Source: Micromonospora sp. WMMD1082 (GTDB lineage: Bacteria; Actinomycetota; Actinomycetes; Mycobacteriales; Micromonosporaceae). Taken from it: 64,000 bases of DNA. The stretch spans positions 2,356,001-2,420,000 of the forward strand of contig NZ_JARUBM010000002.1 of NCBI RefSeq assembly GCF_029626175.1. The letters are read 5' to 3'. Below, piece after piece: positions 53,625-62,487 of this stretch (the first letter of the stretch is position 1; each line of letters opens with the position of its first letter). Both the position numbers and the translations under genes were made by a program. The notes beneath the pieces are model-generated. The model did not search any database, was not told the DNA's origin, and saw only the letters and a list, made by a program, of their open reading frames with translations.

Positions 53625-55295
53625 GTGGGACGAATCGATGACCTCGCGAACCGCTATGTGGCCGACTGGGCCGCACTGAGCCCGACCGGCGCCACCTTCG
53701 TCGGCATCCCCGGTTACGAAGACCAGCTGGACGATCTGTCACCGGATGGCTACGCCGCGCGCGCCGGGCTGACCCGCCGCACCCTGGCCGAGCTCGACGT
53801 CACCGAGCCGGAGACGGAGGCCGAACGCACCGCCCGGGAGGCGATGCAGGAACGGCTGGGCCTCGAACTCGACCTGTACGAGACCGGTGAGACGACCAGT
53901 GAGGTCAGCGTCATCACCAGCGGGCTGCACGAGATCCGGATGGTCTTCGACCTGATGCCGACCGAGGGGGAGCAGGCGCAGGCCAACCTCGCCGCCCGGC
54001 TGAACCTCTTCCCGGGCGCGCTGGAGGCGTACAAGACCACGCTGCGCGAGGCCGCGGCCGCCGGGCGGGTCAGCTCGCGGGCGCAGCTGGTCGAGGTGGC
54101 CAAGCAGTGCGACACCTGGGTGGACCCGGAGGGCGACAACGTCTTCCACGGGCTGGTCGAGCGGCTCGACGCCGACGGTGCCCTCGGCGCCGACCTGCGC
54201 CGCGGTGCGGCGGCGGCCTCCGCGGCGACCGCCGAGTTCGGGCAGTTCCTGCGCACCGAGTTGGCCCCGCACGGGCGGGAGAAGCAGGCCGCCGGGCGCG
54301 AACGCTACGAGCTGGCCTCGCAGTACTTCCTCGGCGCCCGGGTCGACCTCGACGAGACGTACGCCTGGGGGTTCGCGGAGCTGGCCCGGCTGGAGGCCGA
54401 CATGCGGACGGTGGCCGGGCAGATCGTCGGCCCCGGCGCCACCATCGACGAGGCGGTGGCCGCGCTGGACGCCGACGCCACCCGCACCATCCGGGGCAAG
54501 GACGCCTTCCGCGACTGGATGCAGGAGCTGGCCGACCGGGCGATCAGTGAGCTGAACGGCACGCATTTCGACATTCCCGAGCAGGTACGGCGCATCGAGT
54601 GCCGGCTCGCGCCGACCAGCGACGGCTCCATCTACTACACCGGCCCGAGCGAGGACTTCAGCCGGCCGGGCCGGATGTGGTGGGCGGTGCCGCAGGGGAT
54701 CAGCGACTTCTCCACCTGGCGCGAGGTGACCACCGTGTACCACGAGGGAGTCCCCGGCCATCACCTCCAGATCGGGCAGACCGCCGTCCGGGCCGAGTTG
54801 CTCAACCGCTGGCAGCGGTTGCTCTGCTGGGTCTCCGGGCACGGCGAGGGCTGGGCGTTGTACGCCGAGCGGCTGATGGACGAGCTGGGCTACCTGGAGG
54901 ATCCGGGCAATCGGCTCGGCATGCTGGACGGCCAGGCGCTCCGGGCCGCCCGGGTGATCGTCGACATCGGCATGCACCTGGAGTTGGAGATCCCCAAGGA
55001 CAATCCCTTCGACTTCCACCCGGGTGAGCGCTGGACGCCGGAGCTGGGTTGGGAGTTCCTGCGGGCACACTGCCGGGTGCCGGACGAGGTGCTGCGCTTC
55101 GAGCTGAACCGCTACCTGGGCTGGCCGGGACAGGCCCCGTCGTACAAGGTGGGCGAGCGGATCTGGCTCCAGGCGCGGGAGGACGCCAAGGCCCGCAAGG
55201 GCGCCGACTTCGACCTGCGGGAGTTCCACCGGCAGGCGCTGGACCTCGGCGCGCTCGGGCTCGACCCGCTGCGTCGGGCACTGGCCCGCCTCTGA
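53625..55295 (+). CDS. DUF885 family protein, putative metallo-carboxypeptidase
   Basis: 556 aa, soluble. The motif VYHEGVPGHHLQ is the HExxxGH-type zinc site of the DUF885 family, with GEGWALYAERLMDELG supplying a further Glu. It resembles peptidases of the M3/M32 fold but lacks a signal peptide, so it is cytosolic. GTG 53625 is chosen because AAGG lies before it and VGRIDDLANRYVADW follows; GTG 53577 is also in frame. Confidence 0.85.
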   Translation: MGRIDDLANRYVADWAALSPTGATFVGIPGYEDQLDDLSPDGYAARAGLTRRTLAELDVTEPETEAERTAREAMQERLGLELDLYETGETTSEVSVITSGLHEIRMVFDLMPTEGEQAQANLAARLNLFPGALEAYKTTLREAAAAGRVSSRAQLVEVAKQCDTWVDPEGDNVFHGLVERLDADGALGADLRRGAAAASAATAEFGQFLRTELAPHGREKQAAGRERYELASQYFLGARVDLDETYAWGFAELARLEADMRTVAGQIVGPGATIDEAVAALDADATRTIRGKDAFRDWMQELADRAISELNGTHFDIPEQVRRIECRLAPTSDGSIYYTGPSEDFSRPGRMWWAVPQGISDFSTWREVTTVYHEGVPGHHLQIGQTAVRAELLNRWQRLLCWVSGHGEGWALYAERLMDELGYLEDPGNRLGMLDGQALRAARVIVDIGMHLELEIPKDNPFDFHPGERWTPELGWEFLRAHCRVPDEVLRFELNRYLGWPGQAPSYKVGERIWLQAREDAKARKGADFDLREFHRQALDLGALGLDPLRRALARL

Positions 55296-55389
55296 CCGGC
55301 CCGGCGGTCCACCCCGGGCCGCTGGGCGAAGCAGCCCTCGCACCTGCTGGGAGGTGCCGGCGGATCGTCCGGTGCCCTACTGTGTGCCG

Positions 55390-56124
55390 GTGAGCTTGAA
55401 CGACGTGCGCCGCGACTGGACCACCCTGGGCGCCGAGGATCCGCTCTGGGCCGTCCTGGTCCGGCCCGGCAAGCGCGGCGGCCGGTGGGACGTGGACGAG
55501 TTCCTGGCCACAGGCCGGGCCGACGTCGAGGAGACCGTCGGGTGGCTGGGCCAGCTCGGCCTGCCCACCCGATGGGAGCGGGTGCTCGACTTCGGTTGCG
55601 GTGCCGGGCGACTCTCCCAGGCGCTGGCCGCCCACGCCGGGCACGTGGTCGGGGTCGACATCGCCCCCTCCATGCTCGACACCGCCCGCCGGCTCGACCG
55701 CACCGATGGCCAGATCGAATTCGTCCTCAACGACGCGCCCGACCTGAGCCGGTTCCCCGACGGCCACTTCGACCTGGTCTACAGCGCCCTGGTGCTACAG
55801 CATCTACCTCGACCAGCAGTCGACCGCTACCTCGCCGAGTTTCTTCGCGTCCTCCGCCCAGGCGGGGTAGCCGTGGTGGGCCTGCCCACCGAGGCGGCCC
55901 CCACGTTCAAGGGTCTGATCTGGCGGTTCGCACCGTTCCGGCTGATCAGCTGGGCTCAGCGCCGGGTCCTCGACTACCCGGCGGCGATGCGGATGACGCC
56001 GGTACCGCACGCCGACATGGAGCGACTGGTCGCCGCGCACGGCGGGGAGATCGTCGACCGGCGGCCAGACCTGCCGTACACCGAGGACTGGCGGTGCAGC
56101 CGGTACGCCCTTCGCCGCCGCTAG
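55390..56124 (+). CDS. Class I SAM-dependent methyltransferase
   Basis: 244 aa. The SAM-binding motif is VLDFGCGAGRLSQALAAH, followed by VVGVDIAPSML and FDLVYSALVLQHLP. The N-terminal part (RRDWTTLGAEDPLWAVL) is shared with many actinobacterial methyltransferases near glycosyl genes. Substrate unknown. Several in-frame GTG codons (55354-55390) make the start uncertain. Confidence 0.85.
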   Translation: MSLNDVRRDWTTLGAEDPLWAVLVRPGKRGGRWDVDEFLATGRADVEETVGWLGQLGLPTRWERVLDFGCGAGRLSQALAAHAGHVVGVDIAPSMLDTARRLDRTDGQIEFVLNDAPDLSRFPDGHFDLVYSALVLQHLPRPAVDRYLAEFLRVLRPGGVAVVGLPTEAAPTFKGLIWRFAPFRLISWAQRRVLDYPAAMRMTPVPHADMERLVAAHGGEIVDRRPDLPYTEDWRCSRYALRRR

Positions 56125-56141
56125 GCCAATGACGACCAGGA

Positions 56142-56173
56142 CGAGGGGGTGGCCCGGCCGGGCCACCCCCTCG
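56142..56173. terminator. Perfect 32-bp palindrome terminator
   Basis: CGAGGGGGTGGCCCGG and its complement form a perfect palindrome without a spacer between convergent genes, serving both. Confidence 0.85.
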
Positions 56174-56202
56174 TCGCGTCCTTGTCCCTACGGTTCAGCC
56201 GT

Positions 56203-57330
56203 TCAGTGCTTCTCCGCGTCGTCCTGCGCGGGCCGCTGGCCCGGCACCTCGGACTTCCAGTTGGTCGACGCGGGCGGGATCTCGTCGGTCAACGGACCGC
56301 CCTCCCTCTCGTCGTCCCGCACCGCCGGCTCGTCGACACGGGTCGGCGTCGGGTCCGCGGAGTGCCGTCCCACGGTGGCCGGGGTACGGCTACGCGAGAC
56401 GAACAGCGCCACGAGGATCAGCACCAGGCCCAGCACGGCGAGCCCGACCGGCGCGGCCACACCGAGGATGGTGAGCTGGAACCGACTGTCCTTGGCCCGC
56501 TGCACCGAGGACGTCACCGTCTCCTCGTTGTAGGAGAAGTCCGCGTCCAGCAGCGTCACCGGGGCGCCCGCGTTCGGCACCAGCACCTTCTTCTGCTGCT
56601 CCCGCACCTTGACGTAGGCGCCGGTGACCGGGTCGACCCAGAGCGTACGGGTGTTGCTGTAGACGAGGTCGCCCGAGGTCGAGCCCGGGGCGAGCACACC
56701 GAGCAGCAGGCCCATCCGGTCGGCGGCCAGCGACAGCTTCTCATCGGTGATGACCTGCTCGTAGCGGTACGCCTCAAGGCCGTTGACGTCCTCGGTGCCC
56801 TTGAACTCGGCCACCCGGGTCTGCCGCAGGTCGCGGTCGAAGACCTCGTAGTTTCCCCGCTCGGAGTTGAACGGGAACTTGTAGACCTGGCCGGCGAACG
56901 AGATCTTCTCCGGGGCACCGTTCTCGTCGAGGAACTGCTCGTTCCACTCGACGGCCTCGCCGGTGACCCGATCCAGCGCCAACTCGGCGGCGTACGCGCT
57001 GACCCGCTCCTTCCGGTCGGTCCGCTCGACGGTCTGGCCGACCTGCCAGACCACCGTCTCGCCGGCGAGGTCACCGCTGAGCGCCGCGGTCTTGTCCCGT
57101 TCCGGGGTGACCTTGACGATGGAATCCAGGTCTGCCTGGTGGATCCCGATTCCACTTTCGCTGATCTGGAGGAACGTCGCGCCCTTGGCCTCGGCAATCG
57201 ACGTCGACGGCTCCAGGTCGTAGGGCAACTTGGTCATTGCCGGTTTGACGACGAACACCAGCCCGGCGGCCAGCGCCAGGAGCAGTACGCCGCCGCCGAA
57301 CAGCACGGCACCCACCGCGCGGTGCTTCAT
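56203..57330 (-). CDS. DUF3068 (PorA-family) membrane protein
   Basis: 375 aa. An N-terminal helix (about 5-27) and a C-terminal helix (about 311-332) anchor a large outside domain (EPSTSIAEAKGATFLQIS...TRTLWVDPVTGAYVKVREQQKK). The C-terminal ~40 cytosolic residues are charged. DUF3068 is conserved in actinobacteria and often lies near cell-envelope sugar genes. GGGAGGAAAT precedes ATG 57330. Function unknown. Confidence 0.85.
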   Translation of the reverse strand: MKHRAVGAVLFGGGVLLLALAAGLVFVVKPAMTKLPYDLEPSTSIAEAKGATFLQISESGIGIHQADLDSIVKVTPERDKTAALSGDLAGETVVWQVGQTVERTDRKERVSAYAAELALDRVTGEAVEWNEQFLDENGAPEKISFAGQVYKFPFNSERGNYEVFDRDLRQTRVAEFKGTEDVNGLEAYRYEQVITDEKLSLAADRMGLLLGVLAPGSTSGDLVYSNTRTLWVDPVTGAYVKVREQQKKVLVPNAGAPVTLLDADFSYNEETVTSSVQRAKDSRFQLTILGVAAPVGLAVLGLVLILVALFVSRSRTPATVGRHSADPTPTRVDEPAVRDDEREGGPLTDEIPPASTNWKSEVPGQRPAQDDAEKH

Positions 57331-57397
57331 ATTTCCTCCCTGAGGAGCTAATTTCGTCGGTATCAATCAGTGAGATGGCCGCGAGGTTACTACCTGG

Positions 57398-58219
57398 TCA
57401 CATAGCAACGCGACCCCCGGTCAGCTCTGATTTCTCCACCGCGCCGGGCTGTCGTTCCCCAGTACGACGCACTACCAGCACGAAGTTCCATGCCGCGACC
57501 TCCCGAACACCGGGCACCCGGATCACCCACCGCGCCCACCAGGGGTGGTAGCGCGGCAGCACGTCCACCACCTCGATGTCGCCGTTGCCTCGCGCCCAGC
57601 GCAACGTGTCGGCGATCGAGACCGGGAACAGCGTCTCGCCGAAGCGGTTCTTGGGCGGGCGTCCCACCCGACGCTCGAAGCGACGCCGAGCCCGGTCACC
57701 CCCGAGGTAGTGCCAGGGCGCCGTCTCGTGCCCGCCCCATGGCGACAGCCAGGGGGTGTACGACACGAAGAGCAACCCGCCCGGTCGGGTCACCCGGACC
57801 ATCTCGTCGAGCATCCGTGGCGGCTCGGCGACATGCTCCACGACGTTGGACGAGAACGCCACGTCCACACTGGCGGTGCGCACCGGCAACGCGGTGCCGC
57901 TACCCCGCAGCATCCCCGCCACCGACTCGCCAGCGGCGGAGAAGTCACCCACGTCCGGATCGAGCCCGATGTATCGGGCGCCGGCCGCACGGAACGCCGT
58001 CGCGAAGTATCCCGGCCCCCCGCCGACGTCGAGCACCGTACGGCCGTCCAGGTCGGTGTAGCCGGAGACTTGGCGGACCGAGTCGGTCGCCAGCAGTCCG
58101 TAGAAGTGATCCGGGTCGGTCTGCTCGACCAGAAACGCCCGGAACAGGTCGACCGAGCGACGCAGCGTGGCGAAACGTCGTCGCGCCACCCGTCGCGTCC
58201 GGTCCTCCGCTGCTGTCAC
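57398..58219 (-). CDS. SAM-dependent methyltransferase coupled to the arabinosyltransferase
   Basis: 273 aa. SAM motif VLDVGGGPGYFATAF, then YIGLDPDVGD and AFSSNVVEHVAEPPRML. Starts with GTG overlapping the stop of the AftD-like gene (GTGA), so it is the last gene of the operon. In mycobacteria similar methyltransferases stand near aftD and act on cell-wall glycans; that role here is inference. Confidence 0.88.
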   Translation of the reverse strand: MTAAEDRTRRVARRRFATLRRSVDLFRAFLVEQTDPDHFYGLLATDSVRQVSGYTDLDGRTVLDVGGGPGYFATAFRAAGARYIGLDPDVGDFSAAGESVAGMLRGSGTALPVRTASVDVAFSSNVVEHVAEPPRMLDEMVRVTRPGGLLFVSYTPWLSPWGGHETAPWHYLGGDRARRRFERRVGRPPKNRFGETLFPVSIADTLRWARGNGDIEVVDVLPRYHPWWARWVIRVPGVREVAAWNFVLVVRRTGERQPGAVEKSELTGGRVAM

Positions 58220-61200
58220 CGCGCCACCGTCCCGTCGTCGCCCTCAGCCCTGGTCTCGGGCGCCTCCGGCGACCCACCGGATGTGCCCGGCGTCACATCA
58301 TCCTGGACGGCCGGATCGGGCCGTACGCCGGGGACGGGCACCACCGCCGCGACCACCGCCCCGATCGCGATCAGCATGGCCGCCTGCGTCCAGGAGCCGT
58401 ACACCCACTCCTGCCCATGGCCGTTCAGGCGTCCGGCCACCGCGACCGTCGTCGCCACGGCCAGGCCGCCCAGCACCACCACCGGGAGCGCCCGCACGGC
58501 CAGCTGCCGCAGCAGCATCGCGGCCAGCACGATGGCCACCGGCAGGACGCCGCCCAACGCGGCGAGCAACAGCACCAACACGGTGCCGATGGCCCAGGCC
58601 GGGGCCTCGGCCGGGATCGTGCTCCCCAGCCCCGCGCCCACCATCGCCCGGCGGCGCGCCGGCCATGCGGCCAGCACCAGCACCCCGACCGCCGTCAACG
58701 CGCCCGCCGCCAACCCGGCCCGGTACGGCCGGTCGGGCTCGAAGATCAGCCGGACCTCGCCGCCGGCGCCGGCTGGCAGTATCCACGCCTGCTGCCAGCC
58801 GTCCACCCGGGCCGTGACCACCGGTTCGCCGTCCAGCGTTGCTGCCCATCCGGCGTTCGCGTTCTCCGGCACCACCAGCAACGCGTGCTCGCCGCCAGCA
58901 ACCCGGACCGTCCGGTCGGTCGGCGCCCAGTCCAGTACGGTGACCTCCCGGTGCCGGGGCCCGGCGGAACTGTCGCCGCGCGCCGGCCGCAGGGCCGCAT
59001 CCTGCACCACGAATCCCACCGAGGGCGTCGTCGCCAACCGGTGGCCGCCGGCCGGCAGATCCAGTACCGCGCCGTCCACGCCGCATATCCGCAGCGGCAC
59101 CGGCCGCCCGGCCAGCACGTCACCCAGGGTCGCGTCGACCGCGGTGTCGTAGCGGAACCCGTCCAGTTCGACGGCCGGCCCGTCGCCACACCGTTCGACC
59201 ACGGGGGTGTCGGCGTCGATCGGGTCCGACAGCTCCGCCAACGCGGGAATCTCCACCTCGGCGATGCCCGCAGTGGCGGGCCAGCCGTTACCACGCAGGT
59301 CGGCCAGCCGGTGCTGGGTCTCCCGCACGACGATCTCGATCCGATCGGTGCGTACGGCAGGGAACCGGACGGTTCCGTCGGTGCCCACCGGCACCGTCAC
59401 CGCGCGACCCGGCGTGCGGATCTCGACCCGCTCGGGCAGCGAGCCGACCGGCAGCTCCGCCCCCTGCAATCGCAAACTGTCGATGCGTAGCTGGCCCGGC
59501 CAGCTCAGCCTCAGGGTGGGGCGCAGGTCGCCGGTGCCGGCCAGCCACGCCGTGCCCGGGTCACCGTCGATCGCCGCGTACGCGGCCACCGCTGGGTCTC
59601 CGGCTAGGTACGACGAGGCGGTCGCCCGCAGATCCTGGCCGGGCAGCCTCAGCTCGCCGCCCGGCCGGGCCACCGCGCGCAGTTCCATCCGGTATGTGCC
59701 GGCGGACGGATTGTGGAAGAGCCGATCCAACCCCATCGGCTCCTCGCCGACCTGAGCCAGGAACCGGTCGCAGCGGATCACCACGTCGTCCGCCCGCGTC
59801 GGGGCGCCGGTGCCCGCAGAGCCCGCTGCCGCGTTCCCGTCCGCGCCGGAGAGCGAGGTCGAGTAGCACGCCGGCCGGTGGGTTGGCCCACGGCTGAAGA
59901 CCCAGCTGACCGGGCTCGACAGGTGCTGCGGCAGGTCAGTCGGGGCGCGCAGCGTGCGACGCACCTCGGCGTCCGGGATGGACAGCTCCCGGATGCCCAC
60001 CCCTCCGTCGAGTCGGCCATCGGCCACCTCCAGCACGGTCACCCGGATCCGGTTGGTCGGCCCGGGCAGCGTGTAGTACGAGTGACCGCCGAGCGTCCGG
60101 GCAACCTCATGTTCGACCGAACCCCGGTCGGTGGTGATCCGGAATCTGGTCACCGGCCAGCCCACCGCCAGGTCGCTGACGAACGCGACAGCCACGCTGT
60201 CCACCTGGCGCGGGGTGTCCAGGTCGACCTGGAGCCACTGCCCGACCGGCCCGCTCAGCGGAGCCGAGTGCCAGGCGGTGGCGTCGTCGCCGTCGACGGC
60301 CGCGAACGGCAGGTGCGACGGGTCGGCCGGGCCGAGATGGTCCACGAAACTCGTCGCCGACGAGGCGGTCACATCGCGGATGCCCTGGTAGACCGCGGTG
60401 GTCTGGTGCTGGCTGCCGGCGAACGGCAGCAGGTCGAGGGCGACTCTGCCCTGCCGCCCCGCCTCGTTGGCGGTCAACGTCTGGGAAAGGTTGTCCCGGG
60501 CCCGGCCGATGTTCCGCTCCCGGCGGCGCAGGCCGTCGGTGACGATCCACGAGTCGCCGGTCAGGTTCGGGGAGTCGTCCCGGTCACCGGCGAGTACCAC
60601 CGGCCGGTCCCGTTCCACCACCCCCTGTTCCAGCAGGGGCAGCAGCGACTCTGGGCCACCGCTGACCGTCGGCACGTCGGCGGTGAGCACCGCCGAGGCG
60701 GTCGGCACCGACCGCTGTACCTCGTACACCTCGATGGCCGGCAGGGAGCCGGAGCCGCCGTCCACCGGGCTGCCGAGCGTCCGGGACAGGGCGTCGGTGG
60801 TGCCGAAGGTCGCCACCCGGGCAATGCCCGGCGAGTCCGCCAACGCCCGGCGCAGCACCGCCACCGGCGGCGCGTCGATCTGGTTCCGGTCGAGGTCGTT
60901 GCGCAGCAGCAGATGCCGGAAGCCGGAGCGGGCGAGCAGATCGGCCAGACCGGTCGAGCCCTGGCCGCCGGCCAACACCTGCTCGACGGTGTCCATCATC
61001 CGGGTGTTGCCGTTCGAACCGAGCGGGATCTGGTTGCGCACCGCCCATGGTGCGCCGGCCAACGCCTGCAACGGTTCGTCGACCGTACGCCCCCACACGT
61101 ACTGCCCGAAGCCGGAGCCGGGCACCATCAGCGTGCGGGCCAACGCGTCACGGTCGGCGAGCCAGGTTGCCGCGGCCCGCCAGTGCGGTGGCAGATCGGA

Positions 61201-62487
61201 CCAGCCCGGCCCGGCCCGCAGCTGCCCGAGCCAGGCCGGCGCGGCGGAGCCCAGGACGAGCAGCAGCACCGGCACGAAGATCAGCGGACGCAGCCGGATA
61301 GTGGGCCGGCGCCGGGCCAACGCGTGGTGCATCCGGGTGGCGACCGCATCGACGCCGTGCGCGAAGCCGAGCATCAGCGGCAGCCGCAGCACCGGGTCGA
61401 GCTTGTGCACGTTGCGAAACGGCGCCAGCGGGCCGTCCAGCAGGTTGCGGACCGACTCGGACAGCGGGCTGTCCACCGCGCCGACGTAGCCGATGGTCAG
61501 CAGGGTCAGCCCGGTGAGGAAGCCGGTCACGAGAAACCGTCGCTCGGGCAGCAGGTTCCCGGCCAACCCGGCCAACCCGATCAGCGCCACCAGCGCGGTG
61601 AGCACCATCAGCGCAGGGTGGTCGATCAGCATCCAGCCGGCCGGCCACCAGGGGTCGCCCTGCACGATGTACGCCACCCACTGGTTGGTGCCGCGTACCG
61701 CCTGGAACAGCGAGGCCACCGCCGTCGTGGTGGTGGACGACTCGATGAAGTCGAGGAAGGGGAGACTGTACTGGCCGAGTAGCAGCAGCGGCACGATCCA
61801 CCACAGGCAGACCCCGAGTACGCAGACACACCACCAGGCGACCAGCCGCCGATGCTGCGTGTCCCAGCGCCGGGTGAGCAGCCAGACACCGGGTAGCAGC
61901 AGGGCGAGCAGCACGATCGCCGCGTTGATCCCGCCCATGCCCAGGACGGCCAGCGCGGAGAGCGCGGCGGCCCGGCGCGGCGAGCCGATCCGGCGTACGG
62001 TCACCAACGGCAACAGCACCCACGGCAGCATCGCGGCGGAGATCGTCTCCGCCGACAGCACGCCGACCTCGGTGATGACCCGGGGTGCCAACGCATAACC
62101 CAGCGCCGCCGCGTAGCGGGTCGGCTCGGTGCCGATGTTCAGCGCCCGGGCCAGCCGCAGCAGTCCGTAGAAGGCGGCGACGAGCAGCAGCGCCGTCCAC
62201 AGCCGCTGGGTGGTCCACGGCGCAATCCCGAGCAGCTGACCGGCCGCGAAGAACGGCCCCATCGGGAACAGGTAGCCGTACGCCTGGTTCTGCAGTTCCC
62301 CCGAGGTGGCCTCCGGGTTCCACAGGTGCAGCGCCCGGGCCAGGAAGTGGATCGGGTTGGCGGCCAGATCGAGCTTGGTGTCGAAGGTGACCTGCCCAGG
62401 CCGCTGACCGAACGCGATCGCGGTAAGCAGTAGCAGCGACAGCATGGTGCCGGGCGAGCGGCGCAGCCGCGCCAGCACCCGGCTCAT
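58216..62487 (-). CDS. AftD-like alpha-(1->3)-arabinofuranosyltransferase
   Basis: 1423 aa. An N-terminal GT-C membrane part with about 10 helices (from MSRVLARLRRSPGTML) carries FDTKLDLAANPIHFLARALHLWNP and QNQAYGYLFPMGPFF, typical of the DUF3367/AftD family. A large outside part contains two discoidin (F5/8 type C)-like regions (AVDGDDATAWHSAPL and AAIDGDPGTAWLAGT), then C-terminal helices (about 1260-1390). It transfers arabinofuranose from decaprenyl phosphate to wall glycan. ATG overlaps the VWA gene stop (ATGA). Not named aftD, as orthology cannot be checked. Confidence 0.88.
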   Translation of the reverse strand: MSRVLARLRRSPGTMLSLLLLTAIAFGQRPGQVTFDTKLDLAANPIHFLARALHLWNPEATSGELQNQAYGYLFPMGPFFAAGQLLGIAPWTTQRLWTALLLVAAFYGLLRLARALNIGTEPTRYAAALGYALAPRVITEVGVLSAETISAAMLPWVLLPLVTVRRIGSPRRAAALSALAVLGMGGINAAIVLLALLLPGVWLLTRRWDTQHRRLVAWWCVCVLGVCLWWIVPLLLLGQYSLPFLDFIESSTTTTAVASLFQAVRGTNQWVAYIVQGDPWWPAGWMLIDHPALMVLTALVALIGLAGLAGNLLPERRFLVTGFLTGLTLLTIGYVGAVDSPLSESVRNLLDGPLAPFRNVHKLDPVLRLPLMLGFAHGVDAVATRMHHALARRRPTIRLRPLIFVPVLLLVLGSAAPAWLGQLRAGPGWSDLPPHWRAAATWLADRDALARTLMVPGSGFGQYVWGRTVDEPLQALAGAPWAVRNQIPLGSNGNTRMMDTVEQVLAGGQGSTGLADLLARSGFRHLLLRNDLDRNQIDAPPVAVLRRALADSPGIARVATFGTTDALSRTLGSPVDGGSGSLPAIEVYEVQRSVPTASAVLTADVPTVSGGPESLLPLLEQGVVERDRPVVLAGDRDDSPNLTGDSWIVTDGLRRRERNIGRARDNLSQTLTANEAGRQGRVALDLLPFAGSQHQTTAVYQGIRDVTASSATSFVDHLGPADPSHLPFAAVDGDDATAWHSAPLSGPVGQWLQVDLDTPRQVDSVAVAFVSDLAVGWPVTRFRITTDRGSVEHEVARTLGGHSYYTLPGPTNRIRVTVLEVADGRLDGGVGIRELSIPDAEVRRTLRAPTDLPQHLSSPVSWVFSRGPTHRPACYSTSLSGADGNAAAGSAGTGAPTRADDVVIRCDRFLAQVGEEPMGLDRLFHNPSAGTYRMELRAVARPGGELRLPGQDLRATASSYLAGDPAVAAYAAIDGDPGTAWLAGTGDLRPTLRLSWPGQLRIDSLRLQGAELPVGSLPERVEIRTPGRAVTVPVGTDGTVRFPAVRTDRIEIVVRETQHRLADLRGNGWPATAGIAEVEIPALAELSDPIDADTPVVERCGDGPAVELDGFRYDTAVDATLGDVLAGRPVPLRICGVDGAVLDLPAGGHRLATTPSVGFVVQDAALRPARGDSSAGPRHREVTVLDWAPTDRTVRVAGGEHALLVVPENANAGWAATLDGEPVVTARVDGWQQAWILPAGAGGEVRLIFEPDRPYRAGLAAGALTAVGVLVLAAWPARRRAMVGAGLGSTIPAEAPAWAIGTVLVLLLAALGGVLPVAIVLAAMLLRQLAVRALPVVVLGGLAVATTVAVAGRLNGHGQEWVYGSWTQAAMLIAIGAVVAAVVPVPGVRPDPAVQDDVTPGTSGGSPEAPETRAEGDDGTVAR